Under the pieces are notes generated by a model that worked only from the letters and a program-made list of their open reading frames with translations, was not told where the DNA came from and did not search any database. From Alphaproteobacteria bacterium (GTDB taxonomy: Bacteria > Pseudomonadota > Alphaproteobacteria > UBA8366), in the NCBI GenBank assembly GCA_029861675.1, contig JAOTYV010000260.1, positions 1-7,115 of the forward strand: a stretch of DNA of 7,115 bases, read 5' to 3'. The translations under genes and the position numbers were made by a program. This document shows positions 1 through 5,790 of this stretch, in pieces; the first letter of the stretch is position 1; every line of letters begins with the position of its first letter.

Positions 1-192
1 CGCGCCGAAGCGCCGCGCGAAATCCAGATGCGCCCGGTCATCGAAATCCTGTCCCCGGAACCGCAACACCAGATGGTCGAGCCAGGCCTGCTGGATTTGG
101 GCGAATTCCGCATCGCCGACCGACCGGATGTCGAACCCGCTAACATCGGCCCCAAGCGCCGCGCCCGTGGGAGTAACAATGATTTCCGACAT
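1..192 (-). CDS. TauD/TfdA-family dioxygenase, N-terminal part (runs off left edge)
   Basis: Only the first 64 codons are present; the gene continues beyond base 1. The translation begins MSEIIVTPTGAALGADVSGF and later reads VLRFRGQDF and LDFARRFGA. This is the usual N-terminal layout of Fe(II)/2-oxoglutarate-dependent TauD/TfdA oxygenases: a strand with LGA(D/E)V.GfD, a helix, a (V)LxFRGQ strand, then the hxFARRFG helix. The iron ligands (HxD...H) would lie in the missing part, so activity and substrate cannot be judged. The ATG at 192 is supported by a strong ribosome binding site, AAGGAG (complement of 199-204), 6 bases upstream. A TATAAT box lies further upstream. The gene diverges from the SDR gene. 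Family assignment is solid; the specific substrate (taurine, aryloxyacid, other) is unknown. Confidence 0.82.
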   Translation of the reverse strand, partial: MSEIIVTPTGAALGADVSGFDIRSVGDAEFAQIQQAWLDHLVLRFRGQDFDDRAHLDFARRFGA

Positions 193-231
193 GTGAAGCT
201 CCTTGGTGCGCGGTCCCTGAGTGCTCTGGCG

Positions 232-259
232 ATTATAGTTTTGGGCGGCGGCGCCGCAA
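232..259 (-). promoter_or_regulatory. Candidate sigma70-type promoter for the left TauD/TfdA gene
   Basis: On the minus strand a perfect TATAAT box (complement of 232-237) is preceded after 16 bases by TTGCGG (complement of 254-259), which keeps the TTG of the -35 consensus. Transcription would start near 225 and give a leader of about 30 bases that holds the AAGGAG site. The position fits well, but the -35 match is only partial. Confidence 0.4.
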
Positions 260-271
260 CCTAGGCTGCGC

Positions 272-1015
272 ATGGAGTTGACAAGCCGCCGCGCAGCACG
301 GAATTTCGGGACCGTGCAGCTAGACACTCTCCATATCGTCGTCACGGGCGGCCCCGGCGGGTTGGGCCAGGCCGTGGTCGGACGCCTGCTCGACGCCGGG
401 GCCACGCTTCACCTGCCGGTGGAGCTGGCGTCGCACCTCGACGGGTTTTCTCATGCCGGCCATGCCAGGCTGTCGACCGAGACCGATATCGACCTCACCG
501 ACGCGGCGGCGGTGGACGCGTATTACGCCGGCCTGCCCCCGCTCTGGGGCTCGATCCACCTTGCCGGCGGCTTCGCCATGGCGCCGCTGGCCGAGACCGA
601 CGCGGAAGCCTTTCAAACCATGATCGATATGAACCTGCGCACCTGCTTCCTGTGCTGCCGCGCCGCCGCCGCGTCGATGGCGTCGGGCGGAAACGGCGGG
701 CGCATCGTCAATGTCGCGGCCCGGCCGGGGCTGGAACCCCGCAGCGGCGGCGGCATGGCGGCGTACACGGCATCCAAGGCGGGCGTGGCCGCACTGACCG
801 CGGCACTCGGTGAAGAACTAGCCAGCCAGAATATTTGGGTCAACGCCGTCGCGCCGTCGATCATCGACACCCCGGACAACCGCAACGCCATGCCCGACGC
901 CGACCACAGTGCCTGGCCGAAGCCCGAAGAAATCGCCGAGACGATCGCGTTTTTGGTATCGCCCGACAACAAGGTTACGCGCGGCGGCGTGCTGCCGGTG
1001 TATGGGCGTTTTTGA
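272..1015 (+). CDS. SDR-family NAD(P)-dependent oxidoreductase
   Basis: A complete short-chain dehydrogenase/reductase of classical size, up to 247 residues with one Rossmann domain. Visible motifs, numbered from the ATG at 272, are the cofactor-binding TGGPGGLG (25-32), D73 in DIDLTD, HLAGGF (96-101, the NNAG-like position), N121, and YTASK with Y165 and K169 as catalytic pair. The usual catalytic serine is replaced: the NVSS position reads NVAA (147-150), two residues further from the tyrosine than normal. The C-terminus ends VTRGGVLPVYGRF. The start is uncertain. The ATG at 272 has only a weak AGG upstream, whereas a GTG at 314 would leave about ten residues before the first glycine motif, which fits the family better. 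The gene diverges from the left dioxygenase. It probably oxidises an alcohol or reduces a ketone in the cytoplasm; the substrate is unknown. Confidence 0.88.
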   Translation: MELTSRRAARNFGTVQLDTLHIVVTGGPGGLGQAVVGRLLDAGATLHLPVELASHLDGFSHAGHARLSTETDIDLTDAAAVDAYYAGLPPLWGSIHLAGGFAMAPLAETDAEAFQTMIDMNLRTCFLCCRAAAASMASGGNGGRIVNVAARPGLEPRSGGGMAAYTASKAGVAALTAALGEELASQNIWVNAVAPSIIDTPDNRNAMPDADHSAWPKPEEIAETIAFLVSPDNKVTRGGVLPVYGRF

Positions 1016-1036
1016 GGCCACGGGGCCGCTATTTAA

Positions 1037-1693
1037 TTAGCGTCCTTTCGCATCCCAAAGCTTAAACCCATGTTCGGAGGCAAACCAATCCGCAAATCTT
1101 TCTGCCTTTTTTAGGGGTTTGGATCGAAAGTTTTCAGAATCGACATGGTGGCCAAGTTCATGCAGCAGGACGTCTCGTAGGTAGAATTGTTCAAGAGAGT
1201 CCTCATCAAAACGAACGTACCAATGTTTCCCTCGACGCGTTACCTTTGCGCCGGCGCGTTCGTATTCGTTCATGACATTAGGCTTTGGCAGAGTTTTGAA
1301 TCTTTGTTCCAAGTATCGTTTGGGGAACGGGTGAATGATGATGGTATCCTGGCGATACCGGCCATATGAGAACAGACTGTTGAATGTCTTTTCTTGCTTC
1401 TTTGACCCGCCAAGCACCAAGATCCCCGCTAGCCCCGCCGTGTAATTTTTAGGAACAGTACTTAGTGTTTTTAATATATTTTCTTCATTTAGAGGATTTA
1501 TAAAATTGGGATTAGTTGGCAATACAATAACTGTTATTCCCGCTGAATTATAAATCTTATTGTAAAATCTACTTATTACCTTTTCTATTTCGATCTGACC
1601 TGGATCAAATTTGCTTGTATTCGTCCATTTCGATTGGGACCATTGACCCGACCGAATTCCCCTGATTCCAAAACTGTATTTCGGCAGCCTCAT
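1037..1693 (-). CDS. Putative HExxH zinc metalloprotease-like protein in AT-rich insert
   Basis: A 218-residue protein of unassigned family. From the ATG at 1693 the C-terminal third contains LRDVLLHELGHHVDSENF with H178, E179 and H182 forming HExxH, followed by AERFADWFASE. E198, 16 residues after H182, is a candidate third zinc ligand, as in small gluzincin-type peptidases. There is no clear signal peptide or membrane segment, so it is probably cytoplasmic. An in-frame TTG at 1723 would add ten residues. The ATG at 1693 is preferred because GGAG lies 10 bases upstream. Base composition is sharply different from the neighbours: 25% GC by hand count over 1441-1560, with many AAA, ATT and TTA codons. 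The gene is convergent with the SDR gene (21 bp between stops) and divergent from the HAD gene, and its function does not match the surrounding catabolic genes. This suggests recent acquisition. The HELGHH motif is clear; peptidase activity and target are inferred. Confidence 0.7.
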   Translation of the reverse strand: MRLPKYSFGIRGIRSGQWSQSKWTNTSKFDPGQIEIEKVISRFYNKIYNSAGITVIVLPTNPNFINPLNEENILKTLSTVPKNYTAGLAGILVLGGSKKQEKTFNSLFSYGRYRQDTIIIHPFPKRYLEQRFKTLPKPNVMNEYERAGAKVTRRGKHWYVRFDEDSLEQFYLRDVLLHELGHHVDSENFRSKPLKKAERFADWFASEHGFKLWDAKGR

Positions 1694-1929
1694 GGCACCT
1701 GATCTCCGGAAACAGATTTCCAAACCCGATATTTGCGTTGCAAATCAAAACTGTCGCGCATTACAAATTGGGCGCGGTTAAGATTTCAATAACTAAGTCC
1801 GGCCGAATTTTCGGATCAACGATGTTCGAATGCGTTTAAACAACAACGTCCGGCGATTCTGACTGTGGGTGTCCATTCGTATGGCACAGTGGGTCAAATC
1901 TCCAATCCCCGGGTCTGGAGCAGTGCGAC
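1694..1929. other. Divergent AT-rich spacer between metalloprotease-like and HAD genes
   Basis: These 236 bases hold the candidate minus-strand promoter at 1760-1789 and a perfect short palindrome at 1803-1814 (CCGAA, two bases, TTCGG). A GGAG ribosome binding site at 1917-1920 lies 9 bases before the HAD start. I see no convincing plus-strand promoter, transposase remnant or tRNA. A seven-base direct repeat GTCCGGC occurs at 1797-1803 and 1848-1854 but is short enough to be chance. AT content falls back to the surrounding level near 1830-1900, so the right edge of the foreign segment probably lies here. Confidence 0.5.
1760..1789 (-). promoter_or_regulatory. Candidate promoter of the metalloprotease-like gene
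   Basis: On the minus strand TTGAAA (complement of 1784-1789, 5/6 match to the -35 consensus) is followed after 18 bases by TGTAAT (complement of 1760-1765, 5/6 match to the -10 consensus). Transcription would begin near 1753, about 60 bases before the ATG at 1693. The gene would thus carry its own promoter, in keeping with a self-contained acquired unit. Confidence 0.45.
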
Positions 1930-2607
1930 ATGACAAAACCCGAACTCGTGACATTCGACGTCTACATGGCGCTGCTCGATATCGAGGGCAGCTTGGTGCC
2001 CGTCGTCGCGGAGACGCTGCGTCTCTCCCATGATACCGCGACCGCGTTCGTGCGGACCTGGCGGGCGAAGCAGATGGAGCGCGCGGCGATCAGCAATTCG
2101 CTGGAACAGGGGCGCACATCTTTTCGCGACGCGACCGGCATGGCGCTGGACTACGTCGCCGGCCGGAACAGCATCGCGGTTCCAACCGATGCCCGCGACT
2201 TTCTCATTATGGCCTGGGACACGATGAACCCGTGGCCCGAAGCCGACGCCGCGATTGCCGCCGTGAAAGCGAAGGGCATCAAGACGGCGATCCTGTCGAA
2301 TGGGGACCAGGACATGCTTGAAGCGGTTGCGCGGAACTTCACCGCCGGATTCGACCATATCCTGTCATCCGAAATCGCCGGAAAATACAAGCCGCATCCC
2401 GCCGTGTATGATCTTCCGACCACTTCCCTCGGCATCGAGAAAACCAACGTCCTGCACGTCGCGGGCAGCGGGAATGACGTGCTAGGCGCGGCCGCCGCCG
2501 GAATGCCCTGCGTCTGGTCGAACCGGCAGGGCGATATCCTGCTCGATCCAGCTTATCCGCCGGTAAAAGTGCTATCCGATTTGAGCAGTGTTGCGCAGCT
2601 GTTTTGA
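1930..2607 (+). CDS. HAD-superfamily hydrolase, haloacid dehalogenase type II-like
   Basis: A complete 225-residue protein, the usual size of (S)-2-haloacid dehalogenases and related HAD hydrolases. Motif I is TFDVYMALLD with D10 as the candidate nucleophile. WRAKQME (44-50) resembles the WRxKQxE segment of haloacid dehalogenases, with R45 as candidate carboxylate/halide-binding arginine. Motif II is ILSNGD (S123, N124), motif III is KYKPHPAVY (K154, Y160) and motif IV is AGSGNDVLGA (D183). Two departures from characterised type II dehalogenases stand out. The motif I threonine of the common DxYGT form is alanine (A14), and the SSN segment before the motif IV aspartate reads AGS. Dehalogenation is therefore possible but not assured; a phosphatase or other hydrolase role is an alternative. 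The ATG at 1930 has GGAG 9 bases upstream. The gene is convergent with the VOC gene. Confidence 0.85.
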   Translation: MTKPELVTFDVYMALLDIEGSLVPVVAETLRLSHDTATAFVRTWRAKQMERAAISNSLEQGRTSFRDATGMALDYVAGRNSIAVPTDARDFLIMAWDTMNPWPEADAAIAAVKAKGIKTAILSNGDQDMLEAVARNFTAGFDHILSSEIAGKYKPHPAVYDLPTTSLGIEKTNVLHVAGSGNDVLGAAAAGMPCVWSNRQGDILLDPAYPPVKVLSDLSSVAQLF

Positions 2608-2624
2608 GGCACGGCCACCGTGCC
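2608..2624. terminator. Hairpin between convergent genes, possible weak bidirectional terminator
   Basis: GGCACGG (2608-2614) and CCGTGCC (2618-2624) form a perfect 7-bp GC-rich stem with a 3-base loop. It begins directly after the HAD stop codon and lies 39 bases past the VOC stop. There is no T-tract on either side in the direction of transcription, so it is not a classical intrinsic terminator. It may instead protect 3' ends or pause polymerase. Confidence 0.35.
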
Positions 2625-2663
2625 CACAGTGGCGACATCCGGACGACAGGTACTGCGGGCTCC

Positions 2664-3263
2664 CTACCCGTCGGCGGCCGGGAAGCGCGGCGCGTTTTCG
2701 AGATCGTCCTCGAGCGCCTCAGCCCCCTCCGTCGGCAATAATTCGAGATAATTCAAGCCGGCATCGATGTTGTCTTCCCACAACTCGCGCGGCAGCTCGT
2801 AGAGCAGCTCGACGCCGTAGCCGTTAGGGTCGCTGATATAAACGCTGTGCGTTACACCATGATTGACGCGGAGGTTAAATTTGATGCCCTTGGCTTGCAG
2901 TTCCGTGAGCTTCTTTAGCCAGGATTCACGGTCCGGCATGGCGATCGCAAGGTGATTGATCGCTTGCGGCGCGCCGAACAATTCCCATTCCTTCGGCCGC
3001 GGGGGCAGGTTTGGGTTCTCCACCAGCGCCACATCGTGATGAGTCATCTTGCCGCCATGGTTCCCACTGTAAAAGCGCATTGCGGGCATAGCCCCCATGT
3101 CAGCGCGAGGTCGTAAAGTTCCGACCTGCTTCAAGCCGATGATTTCAGTCCAGAATAGATGCGATTCTTCGATGTCGTGAACGTTGAGGACGACATGATT
3201 TACGCCGACTGGAGTCGCAGTATCGTCATTGTTCGTTGCATCACCAGCATTGTGCTCGGTCAC
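2664..3263 (-). CDS. VOC/glyoxalase-fold protein, extradiol dioxygenase-like
   Basis: A complete 199-residue protein with two beta-alpha-beta-beta-beta modules of the vicinal oxygen chelate fold. Module one starts VGVNHVVLNVHDIEESHLFW (H23) and ends near THHDVALVE (74-82). Module two starts AINHLAIAMPD (H104) and ends SDPNGYGVELLYELP (E152). H23, H104 and E152, possibly with H76 or E82, are the candidate metal ligands. The DPxGxxVEL ending is typical of catechol 2,3-dioxygenase-like and glyoxalase-like proteins. Extra acidic tails flank the core (residues 1-18 and about 160-199). The start codon is GTG at 3263, chosen because GGAGG (complement of 3269-3273) lies 5 bases upstream. Ring cleavage of an aromatic diol would fit the neighbouring oxygenases, but isomerase, lyase or resistance functions in the same fold cannot be excluded. 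A 229-bp spacer separates it from the PhyH gene upstream on the same strand, so it may have its own promoter. Confidence 0.83.
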   Translation of the reverse strand: MTEHNAGDATNNDDTATPVGVNHVVLNVHDIEESHLFWTEIIGLKQVGTLRPRADMGAMPAMRFYSGNHGGKMTHHDVALVENPNLPPRPKEWELFGAPQAINHLAIAMPDRESWLKKLTELQAKGIKFNLRVNHGVTHSVYISDPNGYGVELLYELPRELWEDNIDAGLNYLELLPTEGAEALEDDLENAPRFPAADG

Positions 3264-3492
3264 CTTACCCTCCCATCATATTTGCCATCCTCCCCAATAT
3301 CCCAGGGCGGACAACACGATGGTCCCATCTCTTCGTGTCCCGGGCAATTGCCTTCGTCTGCAAGGATTAATTGAGGCTCACTAATCCAGAAACATTTCAA
3401 ATGTTCGATATGCACCGCCGTGGAGAGATGGCCGCTTCCGATCCAGTGAAAGAGTCCCGCCCTCACAATGTCGTCAATTGCCTATCCGCGTT
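3264..3492. other. Spacer upstream of the VOC gene with several inverted repeats
   Basis: This 229-bp stretch between the PhyH stop and the VOC start is less GC-rich than the genes. It contains ACACGA/TCGTGT (3314-3319 and 3333-3338) inside a longer imperfect hairpin, GGATTA/TAATCC (3364-3369 and 3382-3387), and a perfect 15-bp palindrome at 3391-3405. A minus-strand reading frame from a GTG at 3466 that ends by overlapping the VOC start has no ribosome binding site and no recognisable content, so I do not call it a gene. The spacer most likely holds the VOC promoter and leader, although no convincing -35/-10 pair was found. Confidence 0.45.
3391..3405. promoter_or_regulatory. Perfect 15-bp palindrome, candidate operator
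   Basis: AACATTT (3391-3397), a central C (3398) and AAATGTT (3399-3405) form a perfect inverted repeat about 130 bases upstream of the VOC start. Its length and AT-rich arms are typical of a dimeric repressor or activator site. On the minus strand the centre also contains TTGAAA, a possible -35 element, so a bound protein could block or recruit polymerase. Function is inferred from symmetry and position. Confidence 0.4.
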
Positions 3493-4659
3493 CTAAATTC
3501 CGATATCCTGTAAATTGTAATCCCGAATATCGGCGCTCACCGCCGGGCTCCATCGATATTGTTCGACACAATCGGCCAGAGGAGCATAGCTATAGGGCAC
3601 CTCGTCCGGGAAATGTTGGCGGCGCGCGTCGATGCCATACTGGATCAGACGGGCCCGATTGTGGATATACGCCTCGTCATACAGCGAGACCGGATTGTGG
3701 ACGCCACCGCTTTTTACGCCCAACACGGATTTGCGCCGGTGGAACCCCATGTTCAACGTCACGCGCACATTCGGGCTGGTGTTGGCGAAGGACCCGTGGA
3801 TCACCTGGCGGTTGCTGATCGCCACATCCCCCGGCCCGCAAATGAACGGCACCGCCTCCGGCAGGCGGTCCGAACCGGCGGCCTGCACCAAGGCCATGAT
3901 GTCCGCCTTGCCGTTCCGGTGCGACCCCGGAATAACCCAAAGACCATTCGCCGCATCGCAGCCATAGAGCTGAACCATGAAATTGAAGCCGTGCGTGCCC
4001 TCGTCCAGCGCCGGATCGTCCCAATGGGTCCAGCCGTCCTGATGCCAGGCGACCGAGCCGCCGAGACGGGGCTGCTTGATCCAGATCGCCTCGTTGAACG
4101 GTGCAAAATCGGGACCGTTGATCGCCTCGGCAACAGCCAGAAGCTGCGGATGACCGTACAGGCGCAGGCAGGCCTCCGAATGCTGGAGCGATCCATGGAT
4201 GAGCTGGAGCACGTAATCGGGCGCGTTCTTCGGCGCTTCCGGTTCGGTCATCTTGGCGGGATGCCGGCCATAGGAGGCGTCGGTGCCGCCGAGCGGATCC
4301 GACAACGGCTTGACCCAGCGGAGCGGGCGCGACTTCTGCCCGGCGACGAAGGACGGCCGGCCGTGTCGGTCGACCTCGGCGTCCTTGGTGACCGGCGCAC
4401 GATCGAGCAAATCGGCAAGGTCGCGTTCGATATCCGCCAGCTCGGCGGCGTCCACGACGTTCTCCAGGATGTAGAATCCGTGGCGCGAATAGGCGTCGAG
4501 GATCGCAGGGTCGAGCTTGCCGTCGGCGCCGAAGCGGACCGGCCCCCGATTATCCATGGCCAGCGCCCGCGCGGTGCCGTCGGCACGGTATCGCGCCATC
4601 TCGGCCTCGTCGGGACCATAGTCGACGGTAGGAACGTCCAGAAAGGGAAGATTGACCAC
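3493..4659 (-). CDS. Phytanoyl-CoA dioxygenase (PhyH) family 2OG-Fe(II) oxygenase
   Basis: A complete 388-residue member of the PhyH family, which hydroxylates small molecules with Fe(II), oxygen and 2-oxoglutarate. The iron triad is visible: AWHQDGWTHW supplies H206 and D208, and NRQVIHGSF supplies H288. R299 in NVRVTLNMGF, 11 residues later, is the expected 2-oxoglutarate ligand. GLWVIPGSH (239-247) and CGPGDVAISN (274-283) are standard core segments. An RHGFYILENVVD segment (59-70) is the typical start of the fold, so about 55 residues lie in front of it; the protein is longer than many family members (roughly 270-300). The start is GTG at 4659 with AAGGA (complement of 4669-4673) 9 bases upstream. 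It follows the TfdA-like gene by 39 bp on the same strand, so the two are probably co-transcribed and may act on the same substrate series. Substrate unknown. Confidence 0.88.
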   Translation of the reverse strand: MVNLPFLDVPTVDYGPDEAEMARYRADGTARALAMDNRGPVRFGADGKLDPAILDAYSRHGFYILENVVDAAELADIERDLADLLDRAPVTKDAEVDRHGRPSFVAGQKSRPLRWVKPLSDPLGGTDASYGRHPAKMTEPEAPKNAPDYVLQLIHGSLQHSEACLRLYGHPQLLAVAEAINGPDFAPFNEAIWIKQPRLGGSVAWHQDGWTHWDDPALDEGTHGFNFMVQLYGCDAANGLWVIPGSHRNGKADIMALVQAAGSDRLPEAVPFICGPGDVAISNRQVIHGSFANTSPNVRVTLNMGFHRRKSVLGVKSGGVHNPVSLYDEAYIHNRARLIQYGIDARRQHFPDEVPYSYAPLADCVEQYRWSPAVSADIRDYNLQDIGI

Positions 4660-4698
4660 GGTGCTTTGTCCTTTGGCGGGATTGATCCGGTTGATACC

Positions 4699-5595
4699 TC
4701 AGTAATTCACGGCGCTCGGTTCGAACGCATCGGCCCGCTCGTCCGGGCCGGTTTCCGCCAGCTCGCTGGCCGGGTCGCCGGCAATGCGCACATGCCGCAG
4801 CACCCGGAGCTCCGCATAATTATAGGGGCAGGCGCGATGCAGAACGCAGCGGTTGTCCCAAATCAGCACGTCCCCGGGCCGCCAGTGATGGGTATAGACG
4901 CGCGGCGGCCGGCACGCGTGAACGAGCAAGGAATCCAGCAAGGCTTGCGCCGCATCATCATCCATGCCGGGAATTCGGTAGGCATGACGGCCGATGAAAA
5001 GCGATTTTCGGCCGGTGACCGGATGGGTCTTGACCAGCGGGCGCAGCGGTGCGCCCTTCGTGTGGTAGCCGTAGCCGTCACCGGTGCGAAATTCGAACCC
5101 GGCCTTGGCTTGCGACACATAGAGCGAGTGATACGCGGACAGGCCGGCGATCTTTTCCCGCGTCGCCGGGTCGAGGGCATCATACGCGGCGCGCATATCG
5201 GCCAGCGCCGTTTCCCCGCCCTGCGGCGGCACGACTTGCGCGGCCAGCACCGACGCCTTGGCCGCCAGCGGCATGTAGGAGCTGTCGGTATGCCACGCCT
5301 CGTTGCCGCGCAGCGATTGATAGCGTTTTTCGTCCGCGGTCATGGGCGTGCCGTCCGGCCGCCGGTTGCTGATCGGCACGGCCTCTTCGCCGCCGCGCAG
5401 CAACTCGATTTCACCGAAGCGCTTGCCGAAAGCGACCTGCTCGACGTCGGTGATATCCTGGTCGGAGAACACCAGCGCACCGTATTCGTGGAACGCGTCT
5501 AATACCGCCTTTCCGTCGGCCGTGGTCATCTTGCCAAGGTCGGTATCGGTGATCCGCGCGCCGAGCGTGGATTCGAGAGGTGTAACGGTGGGCAT
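4699..5595 (-). CDS. TfdA/TauD-family 2-oxoglutarate-dependent dioxygenase
   Basis: A complete 298-residue oxygenase, close to the length of TfdA (2,4-D/2-oxoglutarate dioxygenase, about 287). NEAWHTDSSYM gives iron ligands H102 and D104, and DNRCVLHRA gives H253. R264, 11 residues on, matches the spacing of the 2OG-binding arginine in TfdA. PPQGGETALADMRAAYDAL (123-141), HPVTGRKSLFIG (191-202) and HHWRPGDVLIWDNR (236-249) are characteristic blocks. They resemble TfdA-type enzymes more than taurine dioxygenase, but this cannot fix the substrate. The frame stays open to 5652; ATG 5595 is chosen because AGGAG (complement of 5606-5610) lies 10 bases upstream and the protein then begins MPTVTPLESTLGARI, as expected for the family. 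It is the first gene of a probable minus-strand operon with the PhyH gene. Confidence 0.9.
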   Translation of the reverse strand: MPTVTPLESTLGARITDTDLGKMTTADGKAVLDAFHEYGALVFSDQDITDVEQVAFGKRFGEIELLRGGEEAVPISNRRPDGTPMTADEKRYQSLRGNEAWHTDSSYMPLAAKASVLAAQVVPPQGGETALADMRAAYDALDPATREKIAGLSAYHSLYVSQAKAGFEFRTGDGYGYHTKGAPLRPLVKTHPVTGRKSLFIGRHAYRIPGMDDDAAQALLDSLLVHACRPPRVYTHHWRPGDVLIWDNRCVLHRACPYNYAELRVLRHVRIAGDPASELAETGPDERADAFEPSAVNY

Positions 5596-5790
5596 GATCC
5601 GGAGTCTCCTCATCGGCAGCCGGCCCACGAGCGCAGTACGGCCGGTAGACATAGAATAATCCGACTCCCGGTATTCCGAAAGGCCACGACGGTCGACGCC
5701 GACCGGGGAACCCCGAATATAGCTCTACCTCTTTAGCCGCTGCCGCCGGAGCGATAGGATAATACGTAGTCGATCCGGGAGATGGCCAAC
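5596..5790. promoter_or_regulatory. Divergent control region between two TauD/TfdA genes
   Basis: This 195-bp region drives the TfdA-like gene leftward and another TauD/TfdA gene rightward. Two palindromes abut near its centre: GGTCG-ACGC-CGACC (5691-5704) and CGGGG-AA-CCCCG (5704-5715). Candidate -10 elements are GATAAT (5758-5763) for the plus strand and TATTCT (complement of 5653-5658) for the minus strand, both with poor -35 partners. The symmetry suggests a transcription factor site controlling both directions. No regulator gene is in the window. Confidence 0.45.

Noticed and set aside
28..264. A 78-codon plus-strand frame at the left end
   Set aside because: It overlaps, in antisense, the recognisable N-terminus of a TauD/TfdA dioxygenase and has no ribosome binding site.
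1016..1027. GGCC-ACGG-GGCC after the SDR stop as a terminator
   Set aside because: The stem is only 4 bp of a self-complementary tetramer and no T-run follows, so it is not supportable.
1797..1854. GTCCGGC direct repeats as target-site duplication or attachment site for the AT-rich insert
   Set aside because: Both copies lie on the same side of the gene, are only 7 bp long, and no matching copy was found at the left junction.
3260..3466. A 68-codon minus-strand frame whose stop overlaps the VOC start (GTGA)
   Set aside because: The overlap looks like translational coupling, but the GTG start lacks a Shine-Dalgarno site, the product has no recognisable features and its end merely reads through the VOC ribosome binding site.
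3559..5502. A 647-codon open frame on the plus strand
   Set aside because: It runs antisense across the PhyH and TfdA-like genes, whose minus-strand products carry full conserved active sites. The frame has no recognisable domain and reflects stop-codon scarcity in GC-rich DNA.
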